DNA of 64,000 bases, from the NCBI GenBank assembly GCA_937975705.1, contig CALJTX010000002.1, forward strand, positions 1 through 64,000, in the 5' to 3' direction. Numbering within the stretch: position 1 is the first letter of the stretch; each line of letters opens with the position of its first letter. The notes below the pieces were generated by a model. The model made no database searches, was not told the origin of the DNA, and saw nothing but the letters and a program-made list of their open reading frames with translations. Origin of the DNA: an uncultured Flavobacteriia bacterium. GTDB lineage: Bacteria > Bacteroidota > Bacteroidia > Flavobacteriales_D > Crocinitomicaceae. This document shows positions 41,566-50,679 of the stretch, in pieces. Made by a program: the position numbers and the translations under genes.

Positions 41566-42933
41566 TTATTGATGCATTTTGATAAACGGAAGCATTTGCC
41601 CGTTCAATTGAATAAAGTAGCTACCGTTGGCTAGGTTGCGTACATTGATTTGTTTGTTGAAATCACCAGTTTGAAGAAGTTGTCCAGCATGGTTGTAGAT
41701 TGCATAAGCACCACTTTCAAGTCCTTGAATTGAAAGGATATCTTGCACAGGGTTTGGTGAAAGCGCAAGTGCTAAAGGAGCAGCAGAACCGATACCGGCA
41801 CTTTGCATATTAAATTGTGTAATGATATTGTAGTAAAGTGGTGTTGATTTGATTGGGCAGTACACTTGAAGGACCAAGTTGTAGGTGCCAACAGTAAATG
41901 GTGCATAAAATGCGCAATTGATGTAGGTAAAGGCACCAGTTGTGTCTGCTAAATACCAAACAGTGTATAAGCTGTCTTGGTTAGCAGGGTTGTTTCCAAA
42001 TGTTGCTGAAACCATATAAGCGGTATCGAGCATAGACATGTCGATGTCACAATTGTAGATCCAGTTAGACATAAGCGTTCCGGAGATCATGCCGCCTGTT
42101 GCAAGCGTTCCAATCACGTTGATGCTATCGATGTTACCGCTTGCGTTGTAGCCAACAAACTCAGTCAAGGTTACCGAACAACCAGAGTTGTCAAAAACAT
42201 AGGCTTCATACAACCCTTCACAGAGATTATTGATAGCGAAGGTTGTCGAGCCCTGGCTCCAGGTAACACCAAAGAATGTACAAGTAGGACAAGAAACCAC
42301 GGCAGCTCCATCACAAGCGCCAGGCGCACTACAATCTGTAACGGTAACGGTTGGAGCAAAACCGGCACAAGGACTGATTGTTGTGGTGTCGTATAGAACG
42401 TTAGCACCTTGACTCAACGTGCAGCCATTGGCGTCTGTAACAATAATGTTGTAGGTTCCAGTGCATAAGTTGTTGAAATTTGGTAACCCGGTTACTGGTG
42501 TGCCAGACATTTGGTATGTGTAGGGTGCTGAACCTCCGTAAACGCTTACGGTAATGCTGCCGTCGCATACATTTTGGCTACTTGCCATAGTTTCGGAAAT
42601 GTTCATGCCGAGGCCTGAACATGGGTTTGTTGTACCCGTCCCGATAGTGAAGGGAGAGGTAAGGACGATGCCATTGCCCATCGCATTGACAGAGTAGTTA
42701 CCAGCACAAAGGTTGTAGATTGAATTGCCACCGTTTTGAATAAGGGTACCATTCATGTACCAACTTACTGCGGTGAAGTTCATGGTGTTGGAGGAGTCAA
42801 TTGTGGCATAACCGTCGCAAGCTGCAGGGCTACTGCAGTCTACTGTGGTTACATTGACAACAAATTGTGCACGGACGTTGTTGAAGCTAAATAAGCTGAG
42901 CGTGAGCAATAAAAAAGGTAAAAGTTGTTTCAT
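41566..42933 (-). CDS. SprB-repeat protein with T9SS type A sorting domain
   Basis: The 455-residue protein has a signal peptide (NVRAQ), then three SprB-like repeats, each with a cysteine pair and a CDGxxxV...LCxGxY pattern (residues about 28-95, 115-180 and 190-265). A beta domain without clear family (about 270-380) follows, and a C-terminal sorting domain (LALSPNPVQDILSIQG to the end). SprB repeats occur in Flavobacterium gliding adhesins, but this protein is far smaller. It is a likely T9SS substrate. A TAACTTTT sequence lies 5 bases before the ATG. Confidence 0.88.
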   Translation of the reverse strand: MKQLLPFLLLTLSLFSFNNVRAQFVVNVTTVDCSSPAACDGYATIDSSNTMNFTAVSWYMNGTLIQNGGNSIYNLCAGNYSVNAMGNGIVLTSPFTIGTGTTNPCSGLGMNISETMASSQNVCDGSITVSVYGGSAPYTYQMSGTPVTGLPNFNNLCTGTYNIIVTDANGCTLSQGANVLYDTTTISPCAGFAPTVTVTDCSAPGACDGAAVVSCPTCTFFGVTWSQGSTTFAINNLCEGLYEAYVFDNSGCSVTLTEFVGYNASGNIDSINVIGTLATGGMISGTLMSNWIYNCDIDMSMLDTAYMVSATFGNNPANQDSLYTVWYLADTTGAFTYINCAFYAPFTVGTYNLVLQVYCPIKSTPLYYNIITQFNMQSAGIGSAAPLALALSPNPVQDILSIQGLESGAYAIYNHAGQLLQTGDFNKQINVRNLANGSYFIQLNGQMLPFIKMHQ

Positions 42934-42983
42934 GATGAAAAGTTAAATTTTGCTAAAGACGTAAATTTCGTTAAAAAGTTGCT

Positions 42984-43014
42984 TTGCAGCCCCAAAAGGG
43001 AATGCTTATTTTTG
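42984..43014 (+). promoter_or_regulatory. promoter of the PafA gene, leaderless spacing
   Basis: TTG (42984-42986, part of TTTG), 20 bases, then TATTTTTG (43007-43014), a perfect consensus. The ATG begins 5 bases after the last G, so the mRNA should start at or next to the start codon. Confidence 0.65.
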
Positions 43015-43018
43015 GACT

Positions 43019-44668
43019 ATGAAAAAAGTCTTCTTACAGAGTGTTATTGCTTTTGTATTTTGTGGATCCGTTTTTGCTCAAAAAACAGCGTCGCAACCCA
43101 AAATCATGGTAGGTATCGTAATTGATCAAATGTGTTATGACTACCTCTACCGCTATCAGCATCTTTACACCACAGGCGGTTTCAATCGCTTACTCACAAA
43201 AGGAACCAATTGCCGCAACACGCAATACAATTACGTCCCAACCTTTACGGCTCCCGGACATGCCTCTATTTATACGGGTACAACACCTTCCAATCATGGC
43301 ATCGTAGGCAATGACTGGTATGTTCGCGATCAGCAAAAAACAGTCACGAGTGTTTCCGACGAGCGTTACAAAACTGTCGGTAGTGCTACGGGTGGGCAAG
43401 CGGCACCAATGAATTTACTGACCTACACCATCACTGATCAGCTCAAGTTGGCTTCGCCCCAATCTAAAGTCATTTCGTTGTCGATCAAGGACCGCAGTGC
43501 CATTTTACCAGGCGGGCACTTGTCTGACGGAAGCTATTGGTTTGATTACCAATCTGGCGATTTTGTAACGAGTACGTTTTACAAGCAAGCTTTGCCGAGC
43601 TGGGTTGCGCATTTCAATGCCAAATTTGATCCGGCTAAAGATTTGCGCAGTTGGCGTTTGCTCTTGCCTGAAAGCACGTATTTAATGAGCGATGAAAGCC
43701 CTTACGAGGTGGTTCTTAGCGGAAAAACAAGTGCTACCTTTCCATATGACTTTCCAGCAATGATCGCTGCAGGCGCTACTGCAACCTCTTTGTTTACCAT
43801 TGCACCACAAGCAAACGAGGTGCTCACAGATTTGGCTATTACAGCACTTGAACAAGAAAATTTAGGTCAAGATCAGTTTACTGATTTTTTGTGTATTTCT
43901 TATTCTACACCCGATATTGCAGGGCATGCCTTTGGGCCATATTCTCGAGAAATGGAAGACATGTACGCACGCTTAGACCGCGAGCTTCAGCGCTTATTTG
44001 CGAGTTTAGAGACACGTTATGGCAAAGATGGGTTTGTGCTTTTCTTGACGGCTGATCATGCGGTGGTTCCGGTCCCAGAAATGTTGGTCAAGATGAAGCT
44101 TCCTGGGGGCTATTTTTTCATGCAAGACCGCTTGCAAGTGCTCCGCGACGACTTCATCATGAAATATAACACCGATTTGCTCGAACACGAAACCAATCAA
44201 AATATTTACCTGAACCTGGCTAAAATAGATTCTTTGCACCTCGACATCGATGAGGTAGCTGCTTTTGCTGCGGCCGAGTTGCGCAAATGGCCAGAAGTAA
44301 AAACCGTCCTGACGCGTGCGCAGTTGCAATCGGGTTCGGCAAGCACCGACTATTGGGGTGAGCTTTTGCGCAATGGTTACGACCCGAGTAGAAGCGGAGA
44401 AGTGATCTTTCTATTGCAGCCGGGCTATTTAGCTAAAGACCACGACGAGCCTAAAGCGCATCAAGGAACTTCACACGGATCTGCGTTTAATTACGATACA
44501 CACGTGCCGCTTTTGTGGTACGGAAAAGGAATTCCACAGGGGCTTTCACTTTATGAACCTATTCAAATTACCGATATCTCCGCTACGCTTGTTCATATGC
44601 TGAACCTACAGCGTCCGGGCTCCATGACAGGCAAACCAATTTTACCGCTCTTGCAACCCAACAAATGA
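43019..44668 (+). CDS. PafA-type alkaline phosphatase
   Basis: The 549-residue secreted phosphatase (signal peptide VFAQ) matches the PafA group, which releases phosphate from monoesters and is widespread in Bacteroidota. The nucleophile is Thr77 (in PTFTAPGH), a zinc ligand is Asp36 (IVIDQM), Asn98 (VGND) and the SIKDRSAILPGGH segment hold the substrate phosphate, and further zinc ligands are in STPDIAGHAFGP, TADHAVVP and GTSHGSAFNYDTHVP. All expected active-site residues are present. The aminotransferase start overlaps its stop by four bases (ATGA). Confidence 0.93.
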   Translation: MKKVFLQSVIAFVFCGSVFAQKTASQPKIMVGIVIDQMCYDYLYRYQHLYTTGGFNRLLTKGTNCRNTQYNYVPTFTAPGHASIYTGTTPSNHGIVGNDWYVRDQQKTVTSVSDERYKTVGSATGGQAAPMNLLTYTITDQLKLASPQSKVISLSIKDRSAILPGGHLSDGSYWFDYQSGDFVTSTFYKQALPSWVAHFNAKFDPAKDLRSWRLLLPESTYLMSDESPYEVVLSGKTSATFPYDFPAMIAAGATATSLFTIAPQANEVLTDLAITALEQENLGQDQFTDFLCISYSTPDIAGHAFGPYSREMEDMYARLDRELQRLFASLETRYGKDGFVLFLTADHAVVPVPEMLVKMKLPGGYFFMQDRLQVLRDDFIMKYNTDLLEHETNQNIYLNLAKIDSLHLDIDEVAAFAAAELRKWPEVKTVLTRAQLQSGSASTDYWGELLRNGYDPSRSGEVIFLLQPGYLAKDHDEPKAHQGTSHGSAFNYDTHVPLLWYGKGIPQGLSLYEPIQITDISATLVHMLNLQRPGSMTGKPILPLLQPNK

Positions 44669-45852
44669 CCAATCAAAGCCAATTTTTTCTAGACCATTTG
44701 GGTCAAACGAGTCCGTTTCCTTTTTTGATCGAAGTTGACCGAGCAGAGGGTGCCTACATCTACGATAAAAACGGAAAAGCGTATCTCGACATGATTGCCG
44801 GAGTCGCAGTCAATAACATAGGGCATCGACATCCAAAAGTGGTGGCAGCGCTCAGTGCGCAATTAGAAAAGCACTTACATGTAATGGTGTACGGTGAATT
44901 TATCCAAGATGCCCAGCAAAATTTAGTGCGTCAATTATTGCACGTGCTGCCTTCGGCTTTAGATGGAGTTTATGTAGTCAATTCCGGAACAGAAGCCATT
45001 GAAGCCGCGCTAAAACTTGCCAAACGCGCAACAGGACGCACAGAATTGGTGGCATTCAAAGGCAGTTACCATGGCAGTACTCATGGCGCCATGAGTGTTT
45101 CTGCCAACGAAATCAAGAAAATTGCATTTCGCCCGCTCTTGCCCGATGTGCGTTTTTTGCCACACAATGAAATTCCAGAACTTGCACACATCACAACCCG
45201 TACGGCCGGCGTAATCATCGAGACCATTCAAGGTGATGCCGGGGTGCGACGGCCTTCGGCCGCCTTCATGCAAGCGCTGCGCGCGCGTTGCACCGAAGTT
45301 GGCGCCTTGCTCATATTTGATGAAATCCAATGCGGCATGGGCCGCGCTGGGAGCATGTTTGCTTTCGAACAATTTGACGTGGTCCCCGATGTACTTACCT
45401 TAGGCAAGGCGCTTGGTGGCGGCATGCCAATTGGTGCACTTGTAGCTGCGCAGCAGCACTTGCAACTTTTTACGCATGCGCCCATGCTCGGGCACATCAC
45501 CACCTTTGGGGGACACCCCATGGTGTGTGCCGCGGCTGCAGCAACTGTGGAAGTTTTGCGCAGCGAAATTGATTGGGGCTTGCTCGAAAACCGAGCTGCT
45601 GCTTTTGCCGCACAAATTGCTGCGCATCCGGCAGTGTGTGCGCACCGCAGAGTAGGGGCCATGTTTGCATTTGATTTGACTTCCGCAGATGAAGTCGAAA
45701 AAGTAGTAAAATATTGCCTTGAAAACGGGATGCTTACATTTTGGTTTTTATCTCATCCTTATAGTTTTAGGCTTTCTCCACCCTTGAATTTAGGTCAAGA
45801 AGATTGGGATTTAGCGGCGAAAGTTATTATTTCGGCTTTGGATCGTCTATAG
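44665..45852 (+). CDS. Class III aminotransferase (acetylornithine/ornithine type)
   Basis: The 395-residue pyridoxal phosphate enzyme has the class III motifs: NSGTEAIEAALKLAK for cofactor phosphate, LIFDEIQCGMGRAG with the aspartate that contacts the pyridine nitrogen, and the Schiff-base Lys248 in TLGKALGGG. The sequence is close to acetylornithine or ornithine aminotransferases but the substrate is not settled. No arginine genes lie near. It overlaps the PafA gene by four bases; metF follows after 48 bases with a promoter-like motif. Confidence 0.9.
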   Translation: MTNQSQFFLDHLGQTSPFPFLIEVDRAEGAYIYDKNGKAYLDMIAGVAVNNIGHRHPKVVAALSAQLEKHLHVMVYGEFIQDAQQNLVRQLLHVLPSALDGVYVVNSGTEAIEAALKLAKRATGRTELVAFKGSYHGSTHGAMSVSANEIKKIAFRPLLPDVRFLPHNEIPELAHITTRTAGVIIETIQGDAGVRRPSAAFMQALRARCTEVGALLIFDEIQCGMGRAGSMFAFEQFDVVPDVLTLGKALGGGMPIGALVAAQQHLQLFTHAPMLGHITTFGGHPMVCAAAAATVEVLRSEIDWGLLENRAAAFAAQIAAHPAVCAHRRVGAMFAFDLTSADEVEKVVKYCLENGMLTFWFLSHPYSFRLSPPLNLGQEDWDLAAKVIISALDRL

Positions 45853-45876
45853 AAGTGATATTCATGAGCAATCACT

Positions 45877-45884
45877 TATCTTTG
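45877..45884 (+). promoter_or_regulatory. -7 promoter element for metF
   Basis: TATCTTTG matches TAnnTTTG and lies 17 bases before the metF ATG. No -33 TTG is clear. Confidence 0.4.
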
Positions 45885-45900
45885 TACGCTAATTAAAATT

Positions 45901-46851
45901 ATGAAGGTTACCGACCACTTGGCTGCAGCCAAAGACACGCTATTTTCGTTTGAAATTTTACCCCCACTAAAGGGGAAAAGCATTGCGTCCATATATGCTG
46001 GTATCGATCCGCTCATGGAATTCAAGCCAAAATTCATCAATGTAACGTATCACCGAGAAGAATATGTCTACATCGAGCGCGAGCACGGCTTACTAGAGAA
46101 GAAAGCGGTGCGCAAACGCCCCGGTACAGTAGGCATTTGTGCTGCTATCATGCATAAATACGATGTAGATGCCATTCCTCACCTCATTTGTGGCGGTTTC
46201 AGCAAAGAAGAAACTGAAAATGCACTCATCGACCTCCATTTTTTAGGAATAGACAACGTTTTGGCTTTGCGTGGCGATGCCGTGAAGTCCGAAGCCAACT
46301 TTAGAGCGCACCCCGAGGGGCATGCTTATGCGGTAGAGCTCATCAATCAAGTACAAGGCATGAACAACGGTTCTTACTTTACAGAAGGTCAAGGACAAGA
46401 TCCTACGCATTTTTGTATTGGTGCTGCCGCTTACCCTGAAAAACACTTTGAGGCCATGAACCTCGAAACAGACTTGCACTATCTCAAAGCAAAAGTAGAT
46501 GCAGGAGCAAGCTACTTAGTCACACAAATGTTTTTTGACAATCAAAAATACTTTGATTTTGTAGCCGCATGCAGAGCTGCTGGCATACTTGTTCCAATCA
46601 TTCCAGGCCTGAAGCCCATCAAATCACTTGCGCACATCAGTTTTCTACCTAAGTTCTTTCACATCGATTACCCAACTGAACTCTCCAAAGAACTCCTCAA
46701 ATGCAAAAGCAATGCTGAAGTAGAGCAGCTAGGCATCGAGTGGGGTATTGCCCAATCTAAAGAGCTCAAGGCAGCAGGTGTTCCTTGTATTCACTACTAC
46801 ACAATGTCAAACTCCACCTCTGTTCGGCAAATTGCCACAGAAGTTTTTTAA
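45901..46851 (+). CDS. metF: 5,10-methylenetetrahydrofolate reductase
   Basis: MetF reduces methylene-tetrahydrofolate to methyl-tetrahydrofolate for methionine synthesis. The 316-residue TIM-barrel flavoprotein has FEILPPLKGKS with the catalytic glutamate, NVTYHREEYVY, ALRGDA, and TQMFFDNQKYFDF. It resembles the slightly longer Bacteroidota form. I see no riboswitch in the 48-base gap before it. A small unknown gene follows after 8 bases. Confidence 0.96.
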   Translation: MKVTDHLAAAKDTLFSFEILPPLKGKSIASIYAGIDPLMEFKPKFINVTYHREEYVYIEREHGLLEKKAVRKRPGTVGICAAIMHKYDVDAIPHLICGGFSKEETENALIDLHFLGIDNVLALRGDAVKSEANFRAHPEGHAYAVELINQVQGMNNGSYFTEGQGQDPTHFCIGAAAYPEKHFEAMNLETDLHYLKAKVDAGASYLVTQMFFDNQKYFDFVAACRAAGILVPIIPGLKPIKSLAHISFLPKFFHIDYPTELSKELLKCKSNAEVEQLGIEWGIAQSKELKAAGVPCIHYYTMSNSTSVRQIATEVF

Positions 46852-46859
46852 CTTAGCTC

Positions 46860-47393
46860 ATGAAGTTTTTATTATTGATCAGCCTGGCTTTCTTTACGCA
46901 GTATTTGCGCGCCCAAAATATCAAGCTTACCAACGCTGTGGTGATCACGCAATTCGATAAAGAAGAAGACCGCTATGCGATGCAAGCCCTAATGGCCGAT
47001 ATGCTCAAGAGTTATCAAATCAAGGCCCTGCCTCTTATGAATGTACTCAAGCAAGGTGAAGATCCACAACACTTGCTCGAAGACTCTATTCAAAAAGTAC
47101 TATTACAAAAAGGTTTTGACACCTACTTAGTGGTGAATGTGCGCGGCTATGACCGCACCTTTAAACCCAGCGAAGACTCCCAAACATTGGCAGAATTACT
47201 CCAAACAACCAGTATTTACCATATTTATCGCGAAGAAGCCACCTCGGTATCTTTTGAGTTTTCAATTTATAAAGGTGGCAAACTCGTTTCCAGACAAGTT
47301 TTGCGCTGCTCAAATGTCTCTGACCGCGATTCTGTACTCAAAAGATTGCGCAAGCGCCTTCCTAAAAAAGTAATTCCGTCCTGGATTGCTTAA
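46860..47393 (+). CDS. Exported protein of unknown function
   Basis: The 177-residue protein has a signal peptide (LRAQ). The mature part looks like an alpha/beta domain: NAVVITQFDKEEDRYAMQAL, a helix, KGFDTYLVVNVRGYDRTFKP, and a basic C-terminus (LKRLRKRLPKKV). I do not recognise a family. It lies 8 bases after metF, probably in one transcript. It converges on the gene at 47419. Confidence 0.65.
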   Translation: MKFLLLISLAFFTQYLRAQNIKLTNAVVITQFDKEEDRYAMQALMADMLKSYQIKALPLMNVLKQGEDPQHLLEDSIQKVLLQKGFDTYLVVNVRGYDRTFKPSEDSQTLAELLQTTSIYHIYREEATSVSFEFSIYKGGKLVSRQVLRCSNVSDRDSVLKRLRKRLPKKVIPSWIA

Positions 47394-47418
47394 AGTTCCT
47401 GTCTAAGGTTTGACCGCA

Positions 47419-48312
47419 TTAGTTTTCCATGCGGTATTGTTTCTCCATTTCCCGGTCTTCTGGGGTGCTATAGACGCCGCATTTAGTTGGTGCTTCGATG
47501 AGTTTGATGACCTTAAATTGTGCTTGAATTGGCCAATAAGTTGAGCTGAACCAGTGCACATTGGCATTGAATCCTTGCCAAGGAGCGAGGGTAACAATCG
47601 GGACAGAAACGCCCGGAATGAGGATCCAGGCTTTGTTCAGACGGATGCCAATGCCTATTTGATAATTGAATTGTAGTAAGCCTGCTGCTAAATTAGGCTG
47701 AAAAACCTGAGGCGCTTGGTAGGCGGTAAACTGATCTTGATAGCCAAGTGTGTCTTGACGGATGTGAAAATCGTAATTCAGTCCCAAACTTTGATCCAAA
47801 AAATGCTTGCGTACCTTTACAACGACCTTTTTACCAAAGTAAATGAGGGAGTGCGCACGGATGCTGCCATACAAATAGCCGGTGCGCAGTTGGCCTTCAC
47901 CAGTGCTTGTGCTGTAAATCTCACCTAGAGCATTTTGGTTTTCGAGTAGTGTTGTTTCGAGGCCATTGATTTGACGGTATCCAATTCCCCAATCAAAATA
48001 ATCCATGATGCGGCTTTTGCCAAGCGCTTTGATTGGCGTGCCCTTCCATTTCGGAAAATGTGCCAAACCAAATTCAGCATAAAAACCCAATTTGGCCTCG
48101 GGTGTAATGGTGAAGTCGCCACGGTCTACCTGATTGACGAAGAGATCTCCGCGCAGCGGTTCGTTCACAAAAGAATAGGTTGGACCTAATGAAAATTGAT
48201 AGCCGTGGTTTCTGACTTGGAGGTAGTCATTGCCCTTTTTCTTTGATTTTTCAAAGCCTCCTTGACCCCAAACGAGTGGGGCAATGAGCAAAAATAAGAT
48301 GCTGATTCTCAT
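47419..48312 (-). CDS. Putative outer-membrane protein of unknown function
   Basis: The 297-residue protein has a signal peptide (PLVWGQ) and strands rich in aromatic and Gly residues (YQFSLGPTYSFVNEPL, LGFYAEFGLAHFPKW, WGIGYRQI), as in a small beta-barrel. It ends in a charged tail (DREMEKQYRMEN), unusual for a barrel, so it could also be a periplasmic beta protein. No family is recognised. Its start overlaps the kmo stop by four bases (ATGA). Confidence 0.68.
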   Translation of the reverse strand: MRISILFLLIAPLVWGQGGFEKSKKKGNDYLQVRNHGYQFSLGPTYSFVNEPLRGDLFVNQVDRGDFTITPEAKLGFYAEFGLAHFPKWKGTPIKALGKSRIMDYFDWGIGYRQINGLETTLLENQNALGEIYSTSTGEGQLRTGYLYGSIRAHSLIYFGKKVVVKVRKHFLDQSLGLNYDFHIRQDTLGYQDQFTAYQAPQVFQPNLAAGLLQFNYQIGIGIRLNKAWILIPGVSVPIVTLAPWQGFNANVHWFSSTYWPIQAQFKVIKLIEAPTKCGVYSTPEDREMEKQYRMEN

Positions 48313-49676
48313 GTTTGGAAATTAAAGGTACTGCATTCATTGAGGATAGCTTGCATCACTTCAGGGCTATCCCAGTTGGTTTCGATATCGGGTTGGGCCA
48401 TGATTTGATCCATAATTCCGCGCTGTTTTTTACCTTGTTCATAGGCAACAGAATACGGGATGTTGCTAAAGGTTACTTGGCTGTACAACGGCAACCATTT
48501 GTTTGGATACAATTGGTTGAATTTGGCTTCAATTTTTTTACGCAACAAGAACGCAGGGTCGGCAACGAGGTCGCGCATTTCGATGTAGTTGTCTAAAGAA
48601 AGGTCTTGAAGGGCGTCGCCGTTGGGTTTACGCAGCGGGCTGTATTCGGCCCAAATGGCATCCCAGTCGTGGTTGTGCTTGAGCATAAGCTCATTGAGTA
48701 CGCGGCAATCTTCAAAACCTGCATTCATGCCTTGGCCATAAAATGGTACGGTAGCGTGAGCGGCATCACCCATAAGGCCAACCTTGCCCGCTGCCCAAGG
48801 GTAGCAACGAATGATGGCGAGGTTAGACAGCGGGTGGTCTTCCCATTTGTCGGCGATATCGGGCATGAGGTCGTGGAAATCGGGGAAGATTGTCCTGAAA
48901 AAGCGGTCTACATCTGCTTTTGAGTTGAGTTTGTCAAATGCGAATTCATGGTTTTCATGTGGCATGAAAAGCGTGCAAGTGAAAGAACCATCTTCGTTGG
49001 CTAAAGCGATCATCATGAAACGTCCGCGCGGCCAAATATGTAAGGCGTTCTTATCCATCGGGTAGCTGCCATCAGGTAAAGCCGGTAATAAGATTTCGCG
49101 GTAGCCATCGGCAATGTAGTTTTGGCTATATTGAAAACGGTTGAGTTTCTGCATGGAGTTATAACGCACTGCACTAAAGGCGCCATCTGCTGCAAAAATA
49201 ACATCTGCTTTGGCTTCGAAATTTTCGCCAGTTTGTGTATTGCGTAAGTAGGCAATAGCGTTTTGCAAATCAACTCTAAGACATTCGGTTTGGTAGTGAA
49301 TGGTGGCTTTGCCGTGTGTTTCAGCGATGTCCATCATGGTGGCGTTGACCTTTCCGCGCGATACAGAATAGATGGCTTGCCCTTCTTGTCCGTATTGTTG
49401 ATAGGTGAGTTTGCCACTGAGGTCGTGCATCATGCGGCCGTGCATCGGAATGGCTATTTTGCGAATTTCGTCGCCCACCCCTACAGCATCTAGGGCAGTC
49501 CAGCCCCTTACAGAAAGTGCTAAGTTGATGGACTTACCTGCACTGATTTCAGCTTTTCGGATATCCGAACGGCGTTCGTAGATGGTGACGTTGTAACCTG
49601 CTTTTGATAAATATACGGCCCATAATGAACCGACTAAACCTGCACCAATAATGATGGCCTCTCGTTTTTGTGTCAT
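48309..49676 (-). CDS. kmo: Kynurenine 3-monooxygenase
   Basis: Kmo hydroxylates kynurenine to 3-hydroxykynurenine with FAD and NADPH. The 455-residue flavoprotein has the FAD loop AIIIGAGLVGSLWAVYL (residues about 7-23), the arginine-containing SGKSINLALSVRGWTAL segment, the second flavin motif VGLMGDAAHATVPFYGQG and the family tag MNAGFEDCRVL. I chose the ATG at 49676; the frame to 49715 would use a TTG and lacks support. With the dioxygenase at 19782-20306 it indicates the kynurenine route to NAD; kynureninase is not in the window. Confidence 0.95.
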   Translation of the reverse strand: MTQKREAIIIGAGLVGSLWAVYLSKAGYNVTIYERRSDIRKAEISAGKSINLALSVRGWTALDAVGVGDEIRKIAIPMHGRMMHDLSGKLTYQQYGQEGQAIYSVSRGKVNATMMDIAETHGKATIHYQTECLRVDLQNAIAYLRNTQTGENFEAKADVIFAADGAFSAVRYNSMQKLNRFQYSQNYIADGYREILLPALPDGSYPMDKNALHIWPRGRFMMIALANEDGSFTCTLFMPHENHEFAFDKLNSKADVDRFFRTIFPDFHDLMPDIADKWEDHPLSNLAIIRCYPWAAGKVGLMGDAAHATVPFYGQGMNAGFEDCRVLNELMLKHNHDWDAIWAEYSPLRKPNGDALQDLSLDNYIEMRDLVADPAFLLRKKIEAKFNQLYPNKWLPLYSQVTFSNIPYSVAYEQGKKQRGIMDQIMAQPDIETNWDSPEVMQAILNECSTFNFQT

Positions 49677-49712
49677 GTTGTTTTGCTCTTTGATCCTTAG
49701 CTGCTTTATAAA

Positions 49713-49720
49713 CAAAGGTA
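49713..49720 (-). promoter_or_regulatory. -7 promoter element for kmo
   Basis: The minus strand reads TACCTTTG, matching TAnnTTTG, 37 bases before the ATG at 49676. There is no clear -33 TTG. Confidence 0.35.
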
Positions 49721-49745
49721 AGCACTAAGGGTTTTCGAAAAACGT

Positions 49746-50678
49746 CTATTGCTGCTTTTTTAAAAACGCGATGTTTCTTTTTAAGCCAGAAAATTTGGTA
49801 CGTTTGAGTGCACTCTTTCCGAAGAGCATTTGAAAGCTTTCCTCGGTAAGCGCTTGCCATTCAGAAGAAGCTAGGTTTAAAAATTCGGGATGGGGTTCAA
49901 AAGCAGCCTCTTGCTGGGTTTTAGAAAAGCGATTCCACGGACAAACGTCTTGGCAGATATCACAACCAAAGGCCCAGTTTTCCATTTTTCCTTTGAAGGC
50001 GCTGGGTAAATCTGCATCTTTCAATTCGATGGTCAGGTAGGAGATGCATTTGGAGGCATCGATGAGATAGGGAGTGGCCAGCGCGTCGGTTGGGCAGGCA
50101 TCTGTACAGCGTGTGCACGTGCCACAGTAATCTTTGATGGGGCCGTCTGGGCTCAGTTCTAAGTCGACAAAAAGTTCCGCAATAAAGAAAAAGCTGCCGT
50201 TTTTGGGATCAATAAGATTGGTGTTTTTGCCCATCCAGCCCAAACCGGCTTTTTTGGCCCAAACTTTATCCATAACTGGTGCTGAATCTACAAAGGCCCT
50301 TCCTTGGATATCGCCGATTTGTTCGCGAAGTACAAAAAGCAATTCTTTCAATTTGTCTTTGATCACGAAATGGTAATCTTGACCATAAGCATATTTGGCA
50401 ATTTGTGGTGCAGTTGGGTCTTGCTGGGTTTTTTCAGGGTAATAGTTCAGCAATAAGGAGATGATGGTTTTGGTGCCCGGCTCGAGTAAACGCGGGTTTA
50501 AGCGTTTGTCAAAATGGTTGGCCATATAAGCCATTTTGCCGTGATAATTTTGCTGGAGCCACTGCTCGAGTCGAGGCGCTTCTTCTTCGAGAAAGTCTGC
50601 TTTTGAAAAGCCGACATGGAAAAAACCAAGTGCTTTGGCCGTATCGGTGATCAGTTTTTTGTACTGGTCGTGTTTCAT
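49746..50678 (-). CDS. queG: Epoxyqueuosine reductase QueG
   Basis: QueG reduces epoxyqueuosine in tRNA to queuosine, using cobalamin and two iron-sulfur clusters. The 310-residue protein has the cluster motifs CGTCTRCTDACPTDAL and CDICQDVCPWN, and the YAYGQDYHFVIKDKL segment near the cobalamin site. It lacks the extra C-terminal HEAT-like part seen in some homologues. It lies one base after ruvB ends. Tgt, the pathway's base-exchange enzyme, is at 8713-9843. Confidence 0.95.
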   Translation of the reverse strand: MKHDQYKKLITDTAKALGFFHVGFSKADFLEEEAPRLEQWLQQNYHGKMAYMANHFDKRLNPRLLEPGTKTIISLLLNYYPEKTQQDPTAPQIAKYAYGQDYHFVIKDKLKELLFVLREQIGDIQGRAFVDSAPVMDKVWAKKAGLGWMGKNTNLIDPKNGSFFFIAELFVDLELSPDGPIKDYCGTCTRCTDACPTDALATPYLIDASKCISYLTIELKDADLPSAFKGKMENWAFGCDICQDVCPWNRFSKTQQEAAFEPHPEFLNLASSEWQALTEESFQMLFGKSALKRTKFSGLKRNIAFLKKQQ

Positions 50679-50679
50679 G

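Noticed and set aside
45853..45900. Possible riboswitch before metF
   Set aside because: The gap is only 48 bases, already holds a -7 element, and shows no SAM or cobalamin riboswitch features.
47413..47435. Hairpin ACCGCAT/ATGCGGT between two convergent genes
   Set aside because: The stem is 7 pairs with a 9-base loop and no T-run on either strand, so terminator function is weakly supported.
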